DNA from: Psococerastis gibbosa
Lineage: Eukaryota > Arthropoda > Insecta > Psocodea > Psocidae
Direction: 5' to 3'
NCBI GenBank assembly: GCA_963971405.1
Contig: OZ020489.1
Coordinates: 19,370,290 to 19,434,289, forward strand
DNA: 64,000 nucleotides
Position numbers and translations under genes: made by a program. Below the pieces are notes generated by a model, which did not search any database, was not told the origin of the DNA, and saw only the letters and a program-made list of their open reading frames with translations. The first letter of the stretch is position 1. The number at the start of each line of letters is the position of its first letter. Shown piece after piece: positions 33,371 to 44,984 of the stretch.

Positions 33371-34060
33371 AACATTTGAATGCTTACGTGAGGAGATTCT
33401 TAATTTTCATAGACTGCGTTGATAACATCATGCTCATACAATCTTATTTGTTCGCGGCTTTCTATAGATTTCAACGAAGCTCATAATACATTCTAAGGAT
33501 TTGTTGAGTGTAATGTGGCATTACCCGCCTTACATGCACATTCCGCCCCTGGTCATAGCTTGTCGTTGCATCTTGTTGCAACTTTTGATGTAGAGCAACA
33601 TGTTTACAGTACCATGTGCATCACCTTGCCAAAAACCCTCTCTGAGCGCAAACGCTTGCTGATCATGATAAGCAGTAGAATCCGGGCTGATGGGCCGTGG
33701 TCGATCTTATCCGCCTATCATAAATTCATAAATAGGTACCTAATGCAAATCTCATACTGGTAACAGGTGTACCAATGCCTTGGGCAGTGTACCAATGCCT
33801 TGGACAGTGGGAAGTGGTGTTGGCCTAACCTCAGCTTCTTATATATGCAAATGGGATTTTTATTCGTGATTCATCCAGGCGGAAAGCTTGGCTATTTTTC
33901 TCAACCATGACGACCAGCAACTTTGCCTTCATTTGGAATCACATCTCTACTTTCATCTGTGCTGCGTGACCGGCGTGATGGCGCATATTTTCCGGTGCGA
34001 TACGGGAGATTTAGGAAAAGCTTAGTATTCTTCCTGACATGCGACCAAATTAGTCTTTCT
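33371..34060. other. Noncoding stretch
   Basis: There is a local duplication at 33768-33807 (GTGTACCAATGCCTTGG repeated twice). No exon is recognised. Confidence 0.35.
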
Positions 34061-34300
34061 TATTCTGAGGTTACAATCTCAACGATTGGTTGGCAGCATC
34101 TCCATGCATATCATCCTCCAGCTCAGTCAGTCAGTCCCAGGCCTTCCTCTTCAGCATGGCTGTGCCCAGGGGAGTGGTCCATGGGGTCCGGACCCCCCGA
34201 AATAAATTTTTGTATGTAAATCTGAATGGTTTGAAGCATTTATCCATTGATTCATTACCGGTAATAACCTTCCACTGTGCCCTCAATGATGGTGTGTACC
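34061..34300 (-). repeat. LINE 3' terminus (minus) followed by a MITE-G-like fragment
   Basis: TCTCAACGATTGGTTGGCAG and ATCATCCTCCAGCTCAG reverse-match the LINE end at 30780-30830. From 34156, ATGGCTGTGCCCAGGGGAGT, GGTCCATGGGGTCCGGAC and TTTATCCATTGATTCATTAC match the MITE-G variant at 39783 but stop before the right end. Confidence 0.6.
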
Positions 34301-35887
34301 AGTAATTAGTATAGAATGGACAAATCAAAGCTAAAGTGACACAGGTATAAATAGGTAAAAAAACGTTTTATGCCATTGTACTGGACATAGGCCCGATCCG
34401 AAAATGTATCCTTAAAATTTAAGTGACGCATATTTTTTACAATTTTAAAAGGAAAATGTAAAATAAAAATTTCGGATTATTTACAATACATCAATATTTT
34501 TTATTGATCATTTGACAATTTGTCAATTAGCTTATTAAAATTTTTACATTTGCTGCAAACCACTGAGGATTGGATCTTTGTTTGCTGAATTAGGCAAAAT
34601 TAGAGCTACTGGTGTAGTAAAAAGAGAAAGTTATGTAGGCCTATGGGAGAGGGGCAGCAAAAGCATCGGAAAAAGGGGAAGCGCATTAATTACACTTTCT
34701 TTGACATACTGAAATAGTATCGTAATCCAAGCTGATCCCTAATGCATTGCATGTCAGCTTTTTAGCTTTCACGGCTCCATACGATACAAAAGTAGGACGG
34801 CTTTTCCAAAATGCATTAAGGCATGGTGTGGCACCAAAGAACTTTTAATATAATATACTAGAAGTACCATTGGCGCTAGTGTCGCATGGTAATTTGATTT
34901 CCGCCATTTTTGGGCTCACAGCAGGGGGTATTCTGTATTTTAATTAAAAACTATTTTAATTAAAAACTAAGAGAAAATGCATTTTTGTTGCCCTTATTAT
35001 TGCCTATAGGCCTAATTTAATTTTGTATTTGCTACATTTCAAATTTCATAGGGTACAGATACGTTTTTGGATGATTGAACTTAATTGATGCTATTGTTTC
35101 TTTTTAATCCACATAATTTTCAGCTATTTTGAGAAAGCATATTTATCATAATAATGAAGTTAGACAGCCTAAATATTTAATAAAGACACATTTTGTTTAG
35201 TTTAAAAAATCTTGGGTTAGGTACCATAAGATAACTATTGAGTTTCATTTGGCGCGAAAACGTGAGGCCAAAATATGGCGGGCTTTCTATTGGTCCCTGC
35301 TTCCGCAAGCAAATCATATGGAGGTGTAGACGCTCGTGTGGCACCAGCGTAAGCATCAATGAACCTTTTGACGTATCGCTGCCGGCACCTTTAAGCTACT
35401 TCATATCCGACCAGTAAGTTTTCATATTGCATCAATGATTCTACTAACAGGAACAGGCAAGAGTCACCTCCCCAGACAACAGCAGGCGTTCATCAACTTT
35501 CAATGCTCTTCAGGACTTTTCTGCACGACGTTTATCATGTTTTTGCCTTGTAAAATCAAAGTCAGGTATAGCTAAACGTCATGAGGAAAGGCCCTCACAC
35601 TGACGGTTGTAACTTGTATTTTGGGAGAGGAGAGGTTTTTTGGTGGGTGCACGTGGTACCATTCCGGGCTTGACACTACAATTTCTCAAGGACTTCGAAC
35701 TACCGGAAGCTCTTGCCTTGGTAATTAATTAATAATTAATAATAATTAATATATATTATTATTAAGACACCAACAATTGTTCTGATGAGACACTACCTTA
35801 TAAAATGCCCTGAATATTGACCAACCTTACATTACAGTGGAAAGTGTGAAAAAAATAAGGAAAAGCTAAATGAAATTGTTAAGGCTC
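34301..35887. repeat. Noncoding stretch with an R4 repeat
   Basis: R4 is at about 34390-34570 (GGCCCGATCCGAAAATG; relative at 19473). An ATTAATAATT-rich patch is at 35725-35765. No exon is supported. Confidence 0.4.
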
Positions 35888-36003
35888 TTTCCGATGAACG
35901 GACCTTATCAGCCACGAAGTACAGGGGGAGGTTATCTCAAAAGCTTATAGTGAGATAAGCTCCCCTTAAGCTTAGTGGCTCGATAAGGGCCGTTGGTCGG
36001 AAA
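35888..36003. repeat. 116-base imperfect palindrome
   Basis: TTTCCGATGAACGGACCTTA mirrors AAGGGCCGTTGGTCGGAAA, then GTGGCT/AGCCAC, GGGGAG/CTCCCC and TTATCTCA/TGAGATAA pair inward to an AAGCTTATAG loop. It looks like a small foldback element. No close second copy is seen. Confidence 0.75.
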
Positions 36004-36349
36004 CGTCCTAAGTTGATGTTTGGTATCCCTTGTCGCCAGGCAACTCACTGGACTGTTAGAGGGCTCAATAGTCATTAAAATTTCATACAAAAACTTACGA
36101 TATGGCAGTTTCACGTGTAGTAGTAGTAACTGGCACAGTGGACCCTTCTGGAGGATCAAGACCGCGGGACTGGCTGCGGCGTGCGAGTGGGCCAACGCTC
36201 TGTGATCCCCCACCTTCTGCAAGTCTCGGTCGTGGGCGACCTACAGGTCCTCACAGAAATGTGAAACACTGCGCCTAATTGTGGTCCTAAGCTCTTGATG
36301 TAACATTTCATTAGAATTGTTCTGAATTACAATACAATACGACAACTTA

Positions 36350-36999
36350 AAGTAAAACGTAAGCAAAACCAAAATTATGGTAATCACCAAGGTGGGGGCT
36401 CAAGCAAACGTAACTATCGACGGTGCTGCAATAAATAGCGTAAAATGCTTTCCATATACCTGTGCAGCAAAATAACACAAGAAGGAAAGTCATCCCAGGA
36501 TATATCCAGTCGAATACACTTAGCCAGACTAGCTTTAAACATAAAGTCAAAGATATTCGAATCTAACAACATCGAATTGGAAATAAGGAAAAGACTTCTC
36601 AAAACTCTAGTGTGGAGTGTGCTCTTGCACGGAAGTGAGACATGGTGGATTTACGAACATGACAAAAAAAAGCTGGAAGCCTTTGAGTTGTGGTGCTACA
36701 GAAGAATCATGAAAATCCCATGGAGAGACCACATAACCAACGAAGAAGTGCTCAATAGAATAAACGAAAAAAGAGCTATTATGGCCACCATTTCAACAAG
36801 AAAAGGCAAATGGATGGGACATATTCTGAGACTCGAAGGGCTTCTCAAGAACATAATTGAGGGTATGGTTGAAGGCACCAACTCAAGAGGACGACAGAGG
36901 AAGGAGTACCTAGAAGATGTCATGAAGGACCTAGGGTGCGACACCTACAAAGAACTGAAAAGGACCGCACATAACAGACAAAAGTGGAGGAGAAAATAA
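36350..36999 (+). pseudogene. LINE reverse transcriptase C-terminal fragment, 5'-truncated and frameshifted
   Basis: The main frame (36445-36999) reads YLCSKITQEGKSSQDISSRI, RLLKTLVWSVLLHGSETWW, FELWCYRRIMKIPWRDHITN and KWMGHILRLEGLLKNIIEGM, ending with RKEYLEDVMKDLGC. This is the region after the RT core in RTE-like LINEs. The upstream part (KTKIMVIT, VTIDGAAINSVKCFPY) is in another frame, so a 1-base shift lies near 36450. The endonuclease and the catalytic RT motifs are absent. Confidence 0.88.
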
Positions 37000-37059
37000 A
37001 ACATTCGCTGCAAACCAATCCTTAGATTGCAACTCAAGAAGAACAACAACTTTATTATT

Positions 37060-37265
37060 TCCATCAAAACTCTTTACTGTGACAATTATAACATGCTGCA
37101 GGGCTCAGCCCGTATGCAGCTTACAATTGGAAAAACGCCTAACCTAACATTTAGTAAGTAATTAGTAAATAAAGTAAAGTAAAAGTATAGTAAATGTATC
37201 TCAAAAATTTTCCTTGTGTGTAATCGTTATTGCTAGTCTTCGTTTGTCGGTGTTAATTCATTGCG
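37060..37265 (+). repeat. Dispersed repeat R3 (plus copy)
   Basis: CATGCTGCAGGGCTCAGCCC, GCAGCTTACAATTGG, CCTAACCTAACATT and CTTCGTTTGTCGGTGTTAAT match 7740-7930 in reverse. It begins about 60 bases after the LINE end. Confidence 0.6.
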
Positions 37266-37467
37266 ATGTGTTTTTAAATGTCTTCGAAACACGTTCAATT
37301 GATGAATTATTTTTATGTCTCTGGGGAGTCTTGTAGTGCGTTAGTCCTACGTACTTGGCCTGTCTTTGTATGTATGACAGTCTCGTGAGGAATACTTGCT
37401 ATGTAGTGGCTGTGTTTCCATGTATCTAGTGATGTCATAGTGCAGAACATGCGGTATTCTGTGCTTG

Positions 37468-38273
37468 TTGCTTTCCAATTTATGCGTAGCATAAGGAAAG
37501 CTTTGTGATGGTCGAAATTTCCGATTCCGAGATTTCAACGGATTTACACGTTTTGAGGTCCCAGGAACCCAAAAAAGTGGTTTTTACGAAATGTCTGTCT
37601 GTCTGTCTGTATGTTCATCTATTTCCGGGCAAACTACTCGGCCGATTTTGATGAAATTTTGCATGTAGGTTTACAAAAATTATGCCTCGAGACTATATTA
37701 TTTTTATTTTGGGCTAACTCAATTTGGGGGGGGGGGTTTATTCTCAACAAACTCCAAAAAAGTCTAAAAAAATTATTTCTCAAAAACGGCTCCAATGATT
37801 TCTTTTAAATTCACATATATTGTAGTCGTTATTAATATTATCGCTTGCCCCTTCATAGTTTTCTTCTGGGGGTAAAAAAATAAAAATAACTAAATTTTAA
37901 TGAAAAATGACTAAAAAATAATTTTTCTGCGGAACCTTTCTAGCGATGATTTCTACCTTCAGGCATGTTTTAGGTGTTAAATTGAGTAACGAAACCGGAC
38001 AGGTTGCTTTCCCAAAAACTATTTGGTTTGGGCAAAAAAGTGTTATTAAAAAAATGAAAATCACTCATGCACGCTCAAATGCATTGTGTGCCCTGCCATT
38101 ATTGCTGTGTGGTTATGTAATGTAATGTCTGACCTATCTAGAATTTACTTGACCTCCAGTGACGTCAGGTGAACAACCCCCCCCCCCCCAGAGATGTCCG
38201 AAATTTAACTACATTTTCTCTATCTACTAATTGATAAATTGGAAATCATGTTCGAGTAAACTCGGAGCGGTTC
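37468..38273 (-). mobile_element. CGGTCCGAG element, full-length minus copy
   Basis: Ends: TTGCTTTCCAATTTATGCGT and TAAATTGGAAATCATGTTCG followed by AACTCGGAGCGGTTCC. It carries the CTGTCTGTCTG array (37594-37612), a G run, a C run (38177-38189) and GGTGTTAAATTGAGTAACGA in the usual order. Confidence 0.88.
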
Positions 38274-38928
38274 CATTTAAATGTATGAGCTGTTGCTATT
38301 AGGATGTATAACTGTTTTATTGTGGGTATTTTGGTCTCAGGGATAATAGTGTATTGCTTGTCCGGGATTTAACGATTTTTTAGGTAAATATTTAAACCTA
38401 GGAAAGTTTGATTTCACACCCGGATGGTTGTAAGATACCCCTTATTGGAAAAAAATTGAAAATAGCAATATAGTAGATTTTTACGCATTTTTGACTACCA
38501 TTATTGTTTGCTTATAACTTTAGTAAACGTATTTATGTAGCCTATGCATTTTTTAAACTGTTATTCTCTTTAATACATATATTCTTATTTGGCATCATCC
38601 TCTTTAGATGAGCGCATTCTAATGCGTGAGTAACGACTTGATACATTATAATTTAGCTCTCCAGACGATTTCCTCGTCCCTATGCCAAGGCTGAAAGGTC
38701 TACAATGTCTTTGCAACTATATTGTACCTAAACTGCAACACTACAATAGTCTTGTAATATTATAGTATAATCAATTGCAGTTGTACTTGTTTTGTATTGT
38801 TTCTTGAATTTCCCCAATACCCATATTCTCATCATTATGGCAACAATCTGTAAATTGCCCCTAAACTCAACTCAAATCAGCCATCTTTACATTACATTTA
38901 ATTTATGTACTCAAAAAAATATTTTCTT
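38274..38928. other. Noncoding AT-rich stretch
   Basis: Nothing recognised. Confidence 0.3.
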
Positions 38929-39405
38929 TTAGGCGGCTATTCCACCGGCGATTTTACCTCATATTAGATTTTGTCATTGACATTTGTTTTGTATTAAAGG
39001 AGACTATTATGTAAATACTTAACTTATCTATTATAAATTAAGTTATAATATGGTAGCAGACATCATTAATATAGAGTAGTGGTACGGACTCTGACTTTCA
39101 CCCGAAAGGTTGTTGATTGGAGTCCTACACTTCCTAAATTTTCGGGCCATGCTTCGGAGGGCATGTAAAGCAGGCGGTCCCGGGCCTTCCTAGTTGAGTG
39201 TAAGAAAGGGCTTTATAGCCCTAACTCCGCTAGTTTGGCTTAGTAATAGAACAAAAAAGTCCTTATTTATTTATTGAATAAGTCTCTACCATATTATAAC
39301 TTAATTTATAATAGATAAGTTAAGTATCTACATAATAGTCGCCTTAGAACAAAACAAACAAAAAATCACAAATGAAGTAAATTCGCCGGTGGAATTGCCC
39401 CCTAA
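38929..39405. mobile_element. Foldback element split by a SINE
   Basis: Arms: TTAGGCGGCTATTCCACCGG on the left and CGCCGGTGGAATTGCCCCCTAA on the right (in two blocks). They pair inward through TAAGTTATAATATGGTAG and CTACCATATTATAACTTA and the matching AATACTTAACTTATC arm. The arms are interrupted at 39061-39280 by a tRNA-derived SINE sitting almost at the centre. Confidence 0.85.
39066..39278 (+). mobile_element. tRNA-derived SINE inside the 38.9-kb foldback
   Basis: It has the full head (TAGAGTAGTGGTACGGACTC, AAAGGTTGTTGATTGGAGTC, the B box damaged at GGTTCGAG), body (GGTCCCGGGCCTTCCTAGTT) and a TTATTTATTTATTGA tail. It is very close to the 13203 copy. Confidence 0.88.
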
Positions 39406-39781
39406 CTGTTGCCTGAATACGTCCTGTCCTGTACCGCCTATGGAAAATATCCACTAAACAAGTAACTCCATGAAATCAAGCCAGATGGCAGTTGGATGTT
39501 ATATTGCCATCACATTCACCAGCACGGTTAATATCGAGCATTTTCCGAGAGTTTAATGGTAGCGCGCAAAAGATGGGACTAACTCCAAATTGTAAATCAC
39601 AAATGAGTGTGCTCTCAGCAATCACAAATAAATGAGACGGAAACTGATAAAATTCGTCTACACAAGCCCACTTATATGGCCGACTAATAAATAATGACTC
39701 ACAACTTGATAAAAAAAATTTATGTTCAATTTTTTAGTCAGCAGCTTTACACATTATTACTTGTTATAAGTGTATGTGATG
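39406..39781. other. Noncoding stretch
   Basis: Nothing recognised. Confidence 0.3.
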
Positions 39782-39927
39782 TCATGGCCGTGCCCAGGCC
39801 CAGGGGGGTGGTCCATGGGGTCCAGACCCCCCTGTATGTATTGAAGAATTTATCCATTAATAAATTACGTTAAAAAATTTTTTGGACCCCCCCCCCCCCC
39901 GAAATCAAAACCTGGCCCACGGCCTTG
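39782..39927. mobile_element. MITE-G variant
   Basis: CATGGCCGTGCCCAGGCCCA on the left and AACCTGGCCCACGGCCTTG on the right are inverted. Inside are GGTCCATGGGGTCCAGACCC, ATTTATCCATTAATAAATTA and a C run. The 34156 fragment belongs to the same variant. Confidence 0.75.
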
Positions 39928-40058
39928 TGGGATGTGGTCGTATAGACTCGATGATAGGCTATACTCAACCTACAAGGTTATGACCCCTACGTACAGATTT
40001 ACTGATTTACTATCGATTAACCGATTGTTGTGTCGATGGTATGAGCTATAGTACTGGT

Positions 40059-40206
40059 TTAGGCGCTTATTCCACCTACGTCAATATTCAATAGTAGATG
40101 TGGTATTGACGTGGTAGCAGACATTAAAGACAGTCTAAAAATGTCTGCTACTACGTCAATACCACATTTACTATTGACTATTGATGTAGGTGGAATAAAC
40201 GCCTTA
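40059..40206. mobile_element. Short palindrome with MITE-A-type terminus (copy 1)
   Basis: TTAGGCGCTTATTCCACCTA, CGTCAATATTCAATAGTAG and TGTGGTATTGACGTGGTAGC mirror GCTACTACGTCAATACCACA, TTTACTATTGACTATTGATG and TAGGTGGAATAAACGCCTTAA. The loop is about 10 bases (AAAGACAGTC). It shares the GGCG..ATTCCACC terminus and CGTGGTAGCAGACATT with MITE-A. Confidence 0.9.
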
Positions 40207-40322
40207 AAGAAAAGCTAAAACTGATGAACCCTGAACACTGAGGCTGATTCCCAATTTAAAAAGTTTGAAGCAATGGACTCGGTATTGGTAAAGGTTAATG
40301 GCAATGGTGTAATACTACCTAT

Positions 40323-40484
40323 TTAACAAAGGGGTAGTTGGACTTACATTGCCTGTTGTGTTAATAGTTATTAGAGACATGAGCCTCATAGTCATTGAAC
40401 AATTAGGGCGGAGCCCATGGTTTGGTTAGGTTTAGTAACTATTAACACACCAGGCAATGTAAGTCCAACTAACCCTTTGTTAAA
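40323..40484. mobile_element. Foldback element with TTAACAAAGGG ends (MITE-T copy 1)
   Basis: TTAACAAAGGGGTAGTTGGA and CTTACATTGCCTG mirror CAGGCAATGTAAGTCCAACT and AACCCTTTGTTAA. The interior has GTCATTGAACAATTAGGGCG and GAGCCCATGG. A larger relative spans 53795-54490. Confidence 0.85.
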
Positions 40485-41602
40485 TAATGGATTTGGTAGG
40501 TGTTTGGTGGAGTATTTCATTTTAGGCCGACTTGGGGAGGGGGCACAGGCAGGAGGGTGGCAAGTTTCAATCAATCAATCAATCAATCGATCAATCAATA
40601 TATTCAAAATTAAGAATACAATACAAAATATACGTTTGTTACGTATTATTCGGTATACAACATTTGATAAAAAAACTCATTCTATCTATTATAGTACTTC
40701 TTCGCCCTGCCGCTCATGATCCGCCCTTGCGAGGGGATGTATGATGTGAGTGATAACGGAATGTTTACTGAATTCAGGTCGTCGATTCGTCGATTAGAAC
40801 TTGTTTCATTGGTCACAATAGGAGTTTTATTTGTGTTAATAAACGTGTATTTAAAAATAATATTAATAGCATATAGGCAATTTAAATAGTGTACCCAAAT
40901 TTGGATAAGTGACATGAATGACAGCCGTCTGTCTGAGCCCATAAGCTTAACATCAAATAATGCCGTGGTCGGATGACCCTACAAGCGTTGAGATATGAGT
41001 ATTGGATTGAGGGTTGTATTGAGTGTTGTATTGGGGATTGAATTAAGTATTGTATTTACTATTGTATTGAGCATTGTATTGAGTATTAAGAGTCCTCTTT
41101 TATTAACACTTCTCGATTTGGGATGTTTTGGTCGAAAAAACCACTGGTAGCTTTCTCATGCAATATTGACTTTTCTATCAGAAAAAAACATTTAAGGATG
41201 GGCCATATTTTGCGTGAAGGTATAAATAATCTTCGTAAGCTTGAAGAGTCTACAATACGAGCATGTTATTATTTTTATTTTCCTTCAAATTGTATTGTTA
41301 TTCTAGGTTGGCCTTGAAAAGCATCCTTGTAGCGGTCGCCCGTAACAAATAAGGTCAAAAGGCCATAGGTAGTGAAAAGGATGGCTATGCTCCCAGCAGC
41401 CAGTGTACATGACCTGCTACATACAGCACGAGTTGCCATGGCGACACAGCTGTGACGTCAACGCTGGAGAAAACAGCGATCCAAACAGCTGCCTATAGGC
41501 AACAAAACAATTTTTCGTCAGTCATATTGAAGCAGCTTTCTTATATTGCACCTCAACTTTTCTATCATGTATTGCACATGTACTAGTAGCCTGTAGTTTT
41601 AA
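40485..41602. repeat. Noncoding stretch with simple repeats
   Basis: A (CAAT)n run is at 40568-40600. Degenerate GTATTGAGTATT-type 11-12-base units are at 41003-41090. No exon is recognised. Confidence 0.6.
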
Positions 41603-41870
41603 TTAAATTTGAATGTTTGATGGCTGATACGGAAGACTGCTGTTGTTTACGGTTTTCACATTCCTGCTTTCAACATTTCTGATTTTTAAACAACCCTGCA
41701 AGGCTGTAAGCCTAGCGAAGCAGCCTAAGGGCAGACTCCTTCGTCTCAGAGAGAAGGGAAGTTGACTGGCAGGGTAGACCTCCTGATTGTAGTGGATTTC
41801 GAACCACTTGGGGAACATAGTAAAGTCACACGATTAATTCGGAGGTGGTCAGGACTCGACACGCACTTAG
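41603..41870 (-). mobile_element. AAC-tailed SINE-like repeat, minus body fragment
   Basis: CTGCTTTCAACATTTCTG, CAAGGCTGTAAGCCTAGCGA, GGCAGGGTAGACCTCCTGAT, TAGTGGATTTCGAACCAC and GGTCAGGACTCGACACGC correspond in reverse to the copies at 28600 and 62100. The tail and head are missing or diverged. Confidence 0.6.
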
Positions 41871-43489
41871 ACTGACTGCCAATCTCTTAGTAATTTTGTT
41901 CCCCAGCCAACGCTGTGCACTCTTGGAAGGTTTCAGCCGTTTTGAGCAGGCTCTGTTCTGTTGGATTCAAGAATATCGCATGACATGGAAAATGTCGATA
42001 AAAGTGACCCATGACCTATCCACAGCTTTTTGGAGATGTGGGTTTCCTTCGTATTCATATAATTGGGACCCTTGTAATACAATAATTTTCTGAAATATTC
42101 ATACACTACATCATTATTGTAATTAAAGTTAAAATAATATAAGCTGATTAATAATAAATACGATTGCGATGTACGATTTTTCGAACTTCTACCTCAGGAG
42201 GTTTTCGTACCTACCAATAAAAGTCGAAAATTGGGTCCAGCCAGTGTTACATAGGAACATTTACCATGTATCAAATTCCTCAGGAAATTTTAGTCCAAGG
42301 GATGTGATATTGACAGCTCCACGGTAGATTTTCTTTAGATTTCTGGTTTTTACAAAGGGGTCCAGTACTAGTTGTACTTGACTCTACATGCTGTGCATGG
42401 GCTCGGGAAGCTTGCTGTTACATGTAAAAGACCTACCACTTCTGAATCCCCTCAAGATCCTGGCTCTCCTGAGGGAGATAGGCCTCGAGGAAGTGATATA
42501 GAAGTGATATAGATATGTACTTTCTTGTAGGGGGCACAATAGGTCAATTTGCTTAAGTGCACACAAGCAACACCTGTACCCCAATTAATAAAATAAAATA
42601 AAAATAAATAAAATGGGCTCCGAAATAGGGTATGAACTCGTAGGTTATTTGTACACTAAAAAATGTCGGAGCCGTAAATAAAACGTTAGCAAAATTATTA
42701 ATATTCTTAATTATTCTTATTTTAATTTTTTTACCTTTGTGGGGCAGCTCCCCCCCCCCCTCCTGCCCTCCACTGAGCAAGACAGGCAAAAAGAAAATCC
42801 CATAGATACCGTTCAAAGTAACGTAGCACATTGTGGCAAACATAAAATATAAATAAGTAAAGAAATTTAGTTGTCAGTAGGTAGGTACAGTAGGTACTCG
42901 TGACGTCTTGAAACCAACGGAACTTATTTTAATTATTGTAATTCAAGCCGAAAGTGCTTGGGGCTCTATTATACCAAGAGCATTCGTACCTAGAGGCATA
43001 TTTATGCAAATATGTTAATGTTTCACTGGTGTTCATTGGCTTGGCACTATTATTCTCAATACTATACCTATATACCAAGGAGGTTTTTATTCTCTGCTCT
43101 CATTCAAGAATGAGCTGTTTCCATTAACAAAACGACTAAGACGGAAAAGCGGGCTTATCAGTTTATTTACTGGGCGGTCGTTATTTTCACCTTTACTTGA
43201 TTAATCCCCCTATATTCTGAGGCGAAACAGTACTCTCGGGTGGCGTAAACTCTTTTATATTGTACATTTAAACAGTTGCGATAAGAAACGATGACGGTAA
43301 TTTTACAGTTTGGCATTACTCTATAAGCAGTTCGTCCCATTCACAGAATCGATCCTACAGTAATGACGTCATTCTATTGTATACATGGCTGATGGCCCCA
43401 ATCTTTAATATGAGGACTCCACCGGATACCCCGGCTTATCAGTTTTTGAACAAAATTAAATTTTATAAGAAATTTCGATCGATAAAGGT
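41871..43489. other. Noncoding stretch
   Basis: Nothing is recognised over 1.6 kb except C/G-rich microruns at 42750-42770. Confidence 0.3.
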
Positions 43490-43645
43490 TTTTAAAATAA
43501 CTTATAGCTCCGTCAATATTACATAAAACATTAAAAAACGCGACCGATTTTATGTCATCGTCAAGTGGTCAAGGTCGAAACCGGTCGTGTTTTTTAGTGC
43601 TTTATGTAATATTGACTAAGCTATAACTTATTTTAAAATAAGTAT
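43490..43645. repeat. Inverted repeat with a GGTCGAAACCGGTCG centre
   Basis: AAAATAACTTATAGCTCCGT and CAATATTACATAAAACATTA mirror TAGTGCTTTATGTAATATTG and CTAAGCTATAACTTATTTT. Between lie GCGACCGATTTTATGTCATC and GGTCGAAACCGGTCGTG. The central motif resembles the terminal region of Penelope-like elements but lacks CTGATGA. Confidence 0.7.
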
Positions 43646-43849
43646 AAAAAATATTATAACATTAAAAAGGAGACGATTTTATTGATGTCGATAGATTCAT
43701 ATCACATCCGTAACAAGAAATGTTCCTCTGCTTTTTGATACCGCGTACATATTCTATGTTGGCGTCACTATAAATGAATGGATACAACTGTAGGCCTCCT
43801 TCCATCGGACACGCTCATCAACAGTTTGATGTACAAACCAAGTTGCATA

Positions 43850-43992
43850 GGCGCTTGTTCCACCGACGTCAATAGTTCACTATTGACGTGTTTGACGTGG
43901 TAACAGACATTAAAGACAGTGTAAAAATGATCTGCTAACACGTCAAACACGTCAATAGTGAACTATTGACGTCGGTGGAATATGCGCCTTAG
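43850..43992. mobile_element. Short palindrome with MITE-A-type terminus (copy 2)
   Basis: TAGGCGCTTGTTCCACCGAC, GTCAATAGTTCACTATTGAC and GTGTTTGACGTGGTAACAGA mirror the right side, ending GACGTCGGTGGAATATGCGC and CTTA. The arms are nearly perfect over about 65 bases. Confidence 0.9.
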
Positions 43993-44092
43993 CTGATTCC
44001 CAATTGGGTCTTAGTGATGAACATTTACTTGTGTCAGTGACGTAGATAAGGGGCTCCTCCCCAAATGGGAAAATGTAGAACGACATGAACTA

Positions 44093-44479
44093 TTAAGGTG
44101 CCCATTCCATTGACCGGTTAGGGCTATTTCCAACAACGGTGACGTGGTAGCAGACATTCAAGACTTAGGTGGCGTTTCCACCGACCTCGCATTGCAGAAT
44201 TGACGGAAATGTTTATTTTCCTCTATGCCATAGTTAAAATTGATCAATGATCATACAGTAAAATCACAAACAAACTAATATTAAAAAATGGCGTCATGGG
44301 ATATGTTAAGTACAAACATTTTAATAGATATCTATAAAAAGAAAAATTCTAATTTCTGTCAATGTCATTTGCATTCTGCAATGTGAGGTCGGTGGAAACG
44401 CTACCTAAGTCTTAAATGTCTGCTACCACGTCACCGTTGTTGGAAATAGCCCTAGCCGGTCAATGGAATGGGCGCCTAA
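44093..44479. mobile_element. MITE-A, complete copy
   Basis: TAAGGTGCCCATTCCATTGA with GGTTAGGGCT mirrors AGCCCTAGCCGGTCAATGGA and ATGGGCGCCTAAA. The same 140-base middle is present (TGATCAATGATCATACAGTA, AAAATGGCGTCATGGGATAT). The left arm again lacks the AATGCAAATGAC segment, as in the 31125 copy. Confidence 0.9.
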
Positions 44480-44944
44480 AGAGAGGTTTTTTTTTAAGGA
44501 CTTCTTATGGACCCAGACCTACTTATAGTGGCCCTTAGGTTGTTTGGCCAATACCAACGAGCCTATGGATATAAGACAAGCTTACCATTAACGCAATGAA
44601 ACAGGCGAAGACATGACTTAACCAAGTACAGGTACGGGTCACGACATGAACTAACGCGGGTTGCTGTATTATTTGCAAGATCTAAATGATTTTCGGTTCA
44701 GCGTAGTCTCGGGCCTTCTCCCGCGGCAAGAATTTGATAGCTAGAGGCAATCTGGTCCGGCCCCCGCCCCCAAAATATTCTAGATGTACGCCACTGAATT
44801 GCTGACATATATCAACGTGTAAGAGACCCTTCCATTGATAGGTTGTGGCCCAATGGACAGCCCTATACTTCTTACATTTCCCGTGAAATTAGATTCTGTA
44901 AGGTTTTTCCCCTTTCGTTTGTCTCGTAATAAAGTAAATTCGTG
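44480..44944. repeat. Noncoding stretch with R1 copy
   Basis: R1 in plus orientation, partly deleted, lies at about 44490-44635 (CAGACCTACTTATAGTGGCC, GACAAGCTTACCATTAACGC, GACTTAACCAAGTACAGG). The rest is unremarkable. Confidence 0.5.
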
Positions 44945-44984
44945 TCGGGATGGTACTACCCGTGGTACAGGAGTTTTCAGGTTG

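Noticed and set aside
41003-41090. CRISPR-like or satellite array
   Set aside because: The 11-12-base units are degenerate and contiguous, without spacers; a simple decayed tandem repeat in a eukaryote.
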